Positions 62,291 through 64,000 of a stretch of DNA of 64,000 nucleotides are shown here, piece after piece. The stretch is from the NCBI RefSeq assembly GCF_001999965.1, contig NZ_CP019646.1:3348001-3412000 (forward strand), given 5' to 3'. The DNA is from Limihaloglobus sulfuriphilus. GTDB lineage: Bacteria; Planctomycetota; Phycisphaerae; Sedimentisphaerales; Sedimentisphaeraceae. The first letter of the stretch is position 1, and each line of letters opens with the position of its first letter. A program made the position numbers and the translations under genes. The notes under the pieces were generated by a model. The model worked only from the letters and a program-made list of their open reading frames with translations. It searched no databases and was not told the DNA's origin.

Positions 62291-63466
62291 TTAGAAGTAG
62301 TATCCAATATTTACATTGAATCGCGTTGACCAGCCCTTTTTGCCGCCGTTGCTGAGGCCGTTGTTCCATGGCCCGCCGAGCCACGGGTTGTTCTTGCCCG
62401 AAGCTACATCTACGTAAACAAAGAACTTATTAACAGCAAAAGAACATCCGACAACGTTTTGTAAAGTATCACTGAAATCGGATTTGCTCTTAGTCATGAT
62501 GCTGAAATCATTGTACAGCGTCATGGACTTTACCGGTCCTAAATTAACCGGGAAAGTATAACTTACGCCGGCACTGTAAATCGCCGCTTCTGCCGCGATC
62601 TGGTATGGGTAATCATAGGCACCGACCAGCACGTAGTCTTTGTCGTCCAGTACGGGGTCGCCGTCAACGTCATACTTATAGTACAGTGCTTCGAGCATGG
62701 TGTTCCAGCGTCCGTAATTGCCGTTGAGATGCACTGCCGCGGCGTAGTGCGTGCCGTGGTCATCGGTATTGTCGTTGTGCACTCCTCCTGCCTGAAGAGA
62801 GCCGCCCAGCTCAGTGCTGCAGTCTTCGCTGTGCTGCCAGGTGTGTGTCAAACGCAGGTTGCCCTGGTTCTGCTCTTCATTGCCGGCACCGTTTTCTTTT
62901 ACCAGGTCATAAGAATATCGCGCCGAGTCTTCGCTGTCTCCGTTCCAGCTGCCTTCGTCTGAGACGTAATAGGCCGCCTGAAAATTCCAGCCGTCTTTCC
63001 AGGTTTCATACTTGGCACCGAGATCATAATCATCTTCCAGTCCTACGTAGTAGGGCAGCTGGAAAAACCAGTTATGAGATGCGTAGGGCAGAATGCCAAA
63101 GGGCACTCTGTGAACACCGAGTTTGATGTTCCAGTATTCTTCCTGCCAGCCGAGCCAGCCGTGATGAAGCATGTTGTAGTCATGCCCGTCACTGAATTTG
63201 TCCCGGTAGAAACGGTATTCAAAAGAACCTATGACGTTCTCGTCTTCGAGGTCAAGATTTATTCTCGCCGTATCGAAGGCAAACTCACCCAGGTCTTTAT
63301 AGGTTTCATCCCAGTCTTTGTACACGTAGTTGAGCCTGAAAGCTCCCCCGACTCTCAACGGGCCTACATAAAGGCCGTCTTTTTCCTGGGAATCATCGCC
63401 GTTAGCTGCAAATACAGCCGTAAAAAGACATAGTAGAACTGCAAGTTTCAATTTGCTGTTAAGCAC
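62291..63466 (-). CDS. Outer-membrane porin-like beta-barrel protein
   Basis: A 391-residue protein starting at a GTG with AGGAG seven bases upstream. Signal peptide at residues 1-23 (LKLAVLLCLFTAVFAANG). The body alternates short hydrophobic/aromatic strands with acidic turns (GGAFRLNYVYKDW, VIGSFEYRFYRDKF, YWNIKLGVHRVPFG, FNVNIGYYF) and ends in Phe, the signal for outer-membrane assembly. This matches phosphate-selective or general porins of about 16 strands. It lies 62 bp downstream of the betaine-binding protein gene in the same direction and is probably transcribed with it; the porin may pass that solute across the outer membrane. Confidence 0.82.
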   Translation of the reverse strand: MLNSKLKLAVLLCLFTAVFAANGDDSQEKDGLYVGPLRVGGAFRLNYVYKDWDETYKDLGEFAFDTARINLDLEDENVIGSFEYRFYRDKFSDGHDYNMLHHGWLGWQEEYWNIKLGVHRVPFGILPYASHNWFFQLPYYVGLEDDYDLGAKYETWKDGWNFQAAYYVSDEGSWNGDSEDSARYSYDLVKENGAGNEEQNQGNLRLTHTWQHSEDCSTELGGSLQAGGVHNDNTDDHGTHYAAAVHLNGNYGRWNTMLEALYYKYDVDGDPVLDDKDYVLVGAYDYPYQIAAEAAIYSAGVSYTFPVNLGPVKSMTLYNDFSIMTKSKSDFSDTLQNVVGCSFAVNKFFVYVDVASGKNNPWLGGPWNNGLSNGGKKGWSTRFNVNIGYYF

Positions 63467-63528
63467 AAATAGTCTCCTTTGTTTTCAATAATAGTACTCA
63501 TTTTATTATACGTTGTTTATCAAAGTGT

Positions 63529-64000
63529 TTATTTCGGCATAAAACTGTCAACTAAAGCCTTGTTGTCGGCTATCCACTGTTTTGCGACAGCGGCTTCGTT
63601 GCCCTTTGCTTCAGACATCTTGAGAAGAAGATCACTCATCTGAGAGTCATCAAGCGTGAAGTTAGCCAGCAATTCCGCTGCAAACGGGTCGTCCGTTTCG
63701 AGTCCCTGTCTGGCCCAGGTTTCAATTGTTTCTGTTTCACCGTAGGTGCCTTTTGGGTCTTCAAGGTATTTCAGTTCCCAGCGGGCAAACTTGAAGTGCG
63801 GCGACCAGCCGGTTACCACGATCCAGTTGTTTTCGCCGATAGCTTTTTGAAGTTCGCTGAGCATAGCAACACCGGAAGAGGGCATCAGCTCAAGTTTCAG
63901 GCCGTAACTCTCGGTAGCTTCCTGTGTTTTCTTCATGATGCCGGCACCGCTGTCGATACCTACGATCCTGCCGTTGAATTTTTCAGCGTTGTCGTTAAGC
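63529..64000 (-). CDS. Glycine betaine-type ABC transporter substrate-binding protein (5' end outside window)
   Basis: The C-terminal 157 residues are visible; the frame is open to the window edge. KFNGRIVGIDSGAGIMKKTQ, followed by SYGLKLELMPSSGVAMLSEL and NWIVVTGWSPHFKFARWELK, matches the OpuAC/ProX family that binds glycine betaine, choline or related compounds, including the Trp-rich binding-site segment. WARQGLETDDPFAAELLANF and the late KQWIADNKALVDSFMP are also typical. The start, signal peptide and any permease genes lie beyond the window. It precedes the porin gene in the same direction. Confidence 0.88.
   Translation of the reverse strand, partial: LNDNAEKFNGRIVGIDSGAGIMKKTQEATESYGLKLELMPSSGVAMLSELQKAIGENNWIVVTGWSPHFKFARWELKYLEDPKGTYGETETIETWARQGLETDDPFAAELLANFTLDDSQMSDLLLKMSEAKGNEAAVAKQWIADNKALVDSFMPK

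Overview
The window looks like a chromosomal piece of a Planctomycetota bacterium, most likely class Phycisphaerae near Sedimentisphaerales. This is inferred from gene content, not from a marker gene. The signs are secreted proteins with dockerin-type Asp-rich repeats, PEP-CTERM sorting tails, XylR-like regulators (sugar-binding sensor plus AraC helix-turn-helix), pseudopilins with a late DG motif, a planctomycete/verrucomicrobial type small basic protein, and a carbohydrate-centred gene set.

Layout. 1-7244 is a carbohydrate locus: a secreted glycosidase-like protein (cut by the window edge), a divergent XylR-like regulator, a GPH sugar symporter and a secreted GH5-like enzyme with an internal dockerin. 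Two matching 21-bp-phased direct repeats probably mark the regulator's operators. 7275-13204 holds a secreted metallophosphoesterase, a COQ7-like diiron protein and a large LamG/dockerin protein. 13344-16926 is a mobile patch: a 5'-truncated Rhs core with an AT-rich tip, a putative membrane partner, a displaced 208-bp core copy, and a REP-associated (Y1) transposase element beside an internally deleted, MITE-like derivative. 16964-20519 carries an MFS transporter, an aminotransferase, the small basic protein and a membrane-anchored protein on the minus strand.

20804-33293 is a compact type II secretion operon in the order D-E-F-G-H-I-J-K-L-M, followed by a U32 family gene, tRNA-Gly(TCC) and a coiled-coil lipoprotein-like gene. 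37498-39376 is a complete IS1634-like insertion sequence with 15-bp inverted repeats and 56-58-bp flanking direct repeats. It lies between a cluster of palindromes and a dockerin-gene remnant. Then come a ROK regulator, three TACAA-N2-TTGTA palindromes and gltBD (glutamate synthase).

47755-50656 encodes three PEP-CTERM proteins. 50734-62188 is a second carbohydrate locus: a XylR-like regulator, a divergent pseudopilin, a 1403-residue secreted protein with six galactose-binding-like repeats and an all-alpha domain, a DUF4434-like TIM barrel, a secreted all-alpha protein and an SSS symporter. The window ends with a porin and a glycine betaine type binding protein on the minus strand.

Together the genes suggest a polysaccharide degrader that exports many surface or secreted proteins, possibly through the encoded type II system, and takes up sugars through cation symporters under local XylR-like control.
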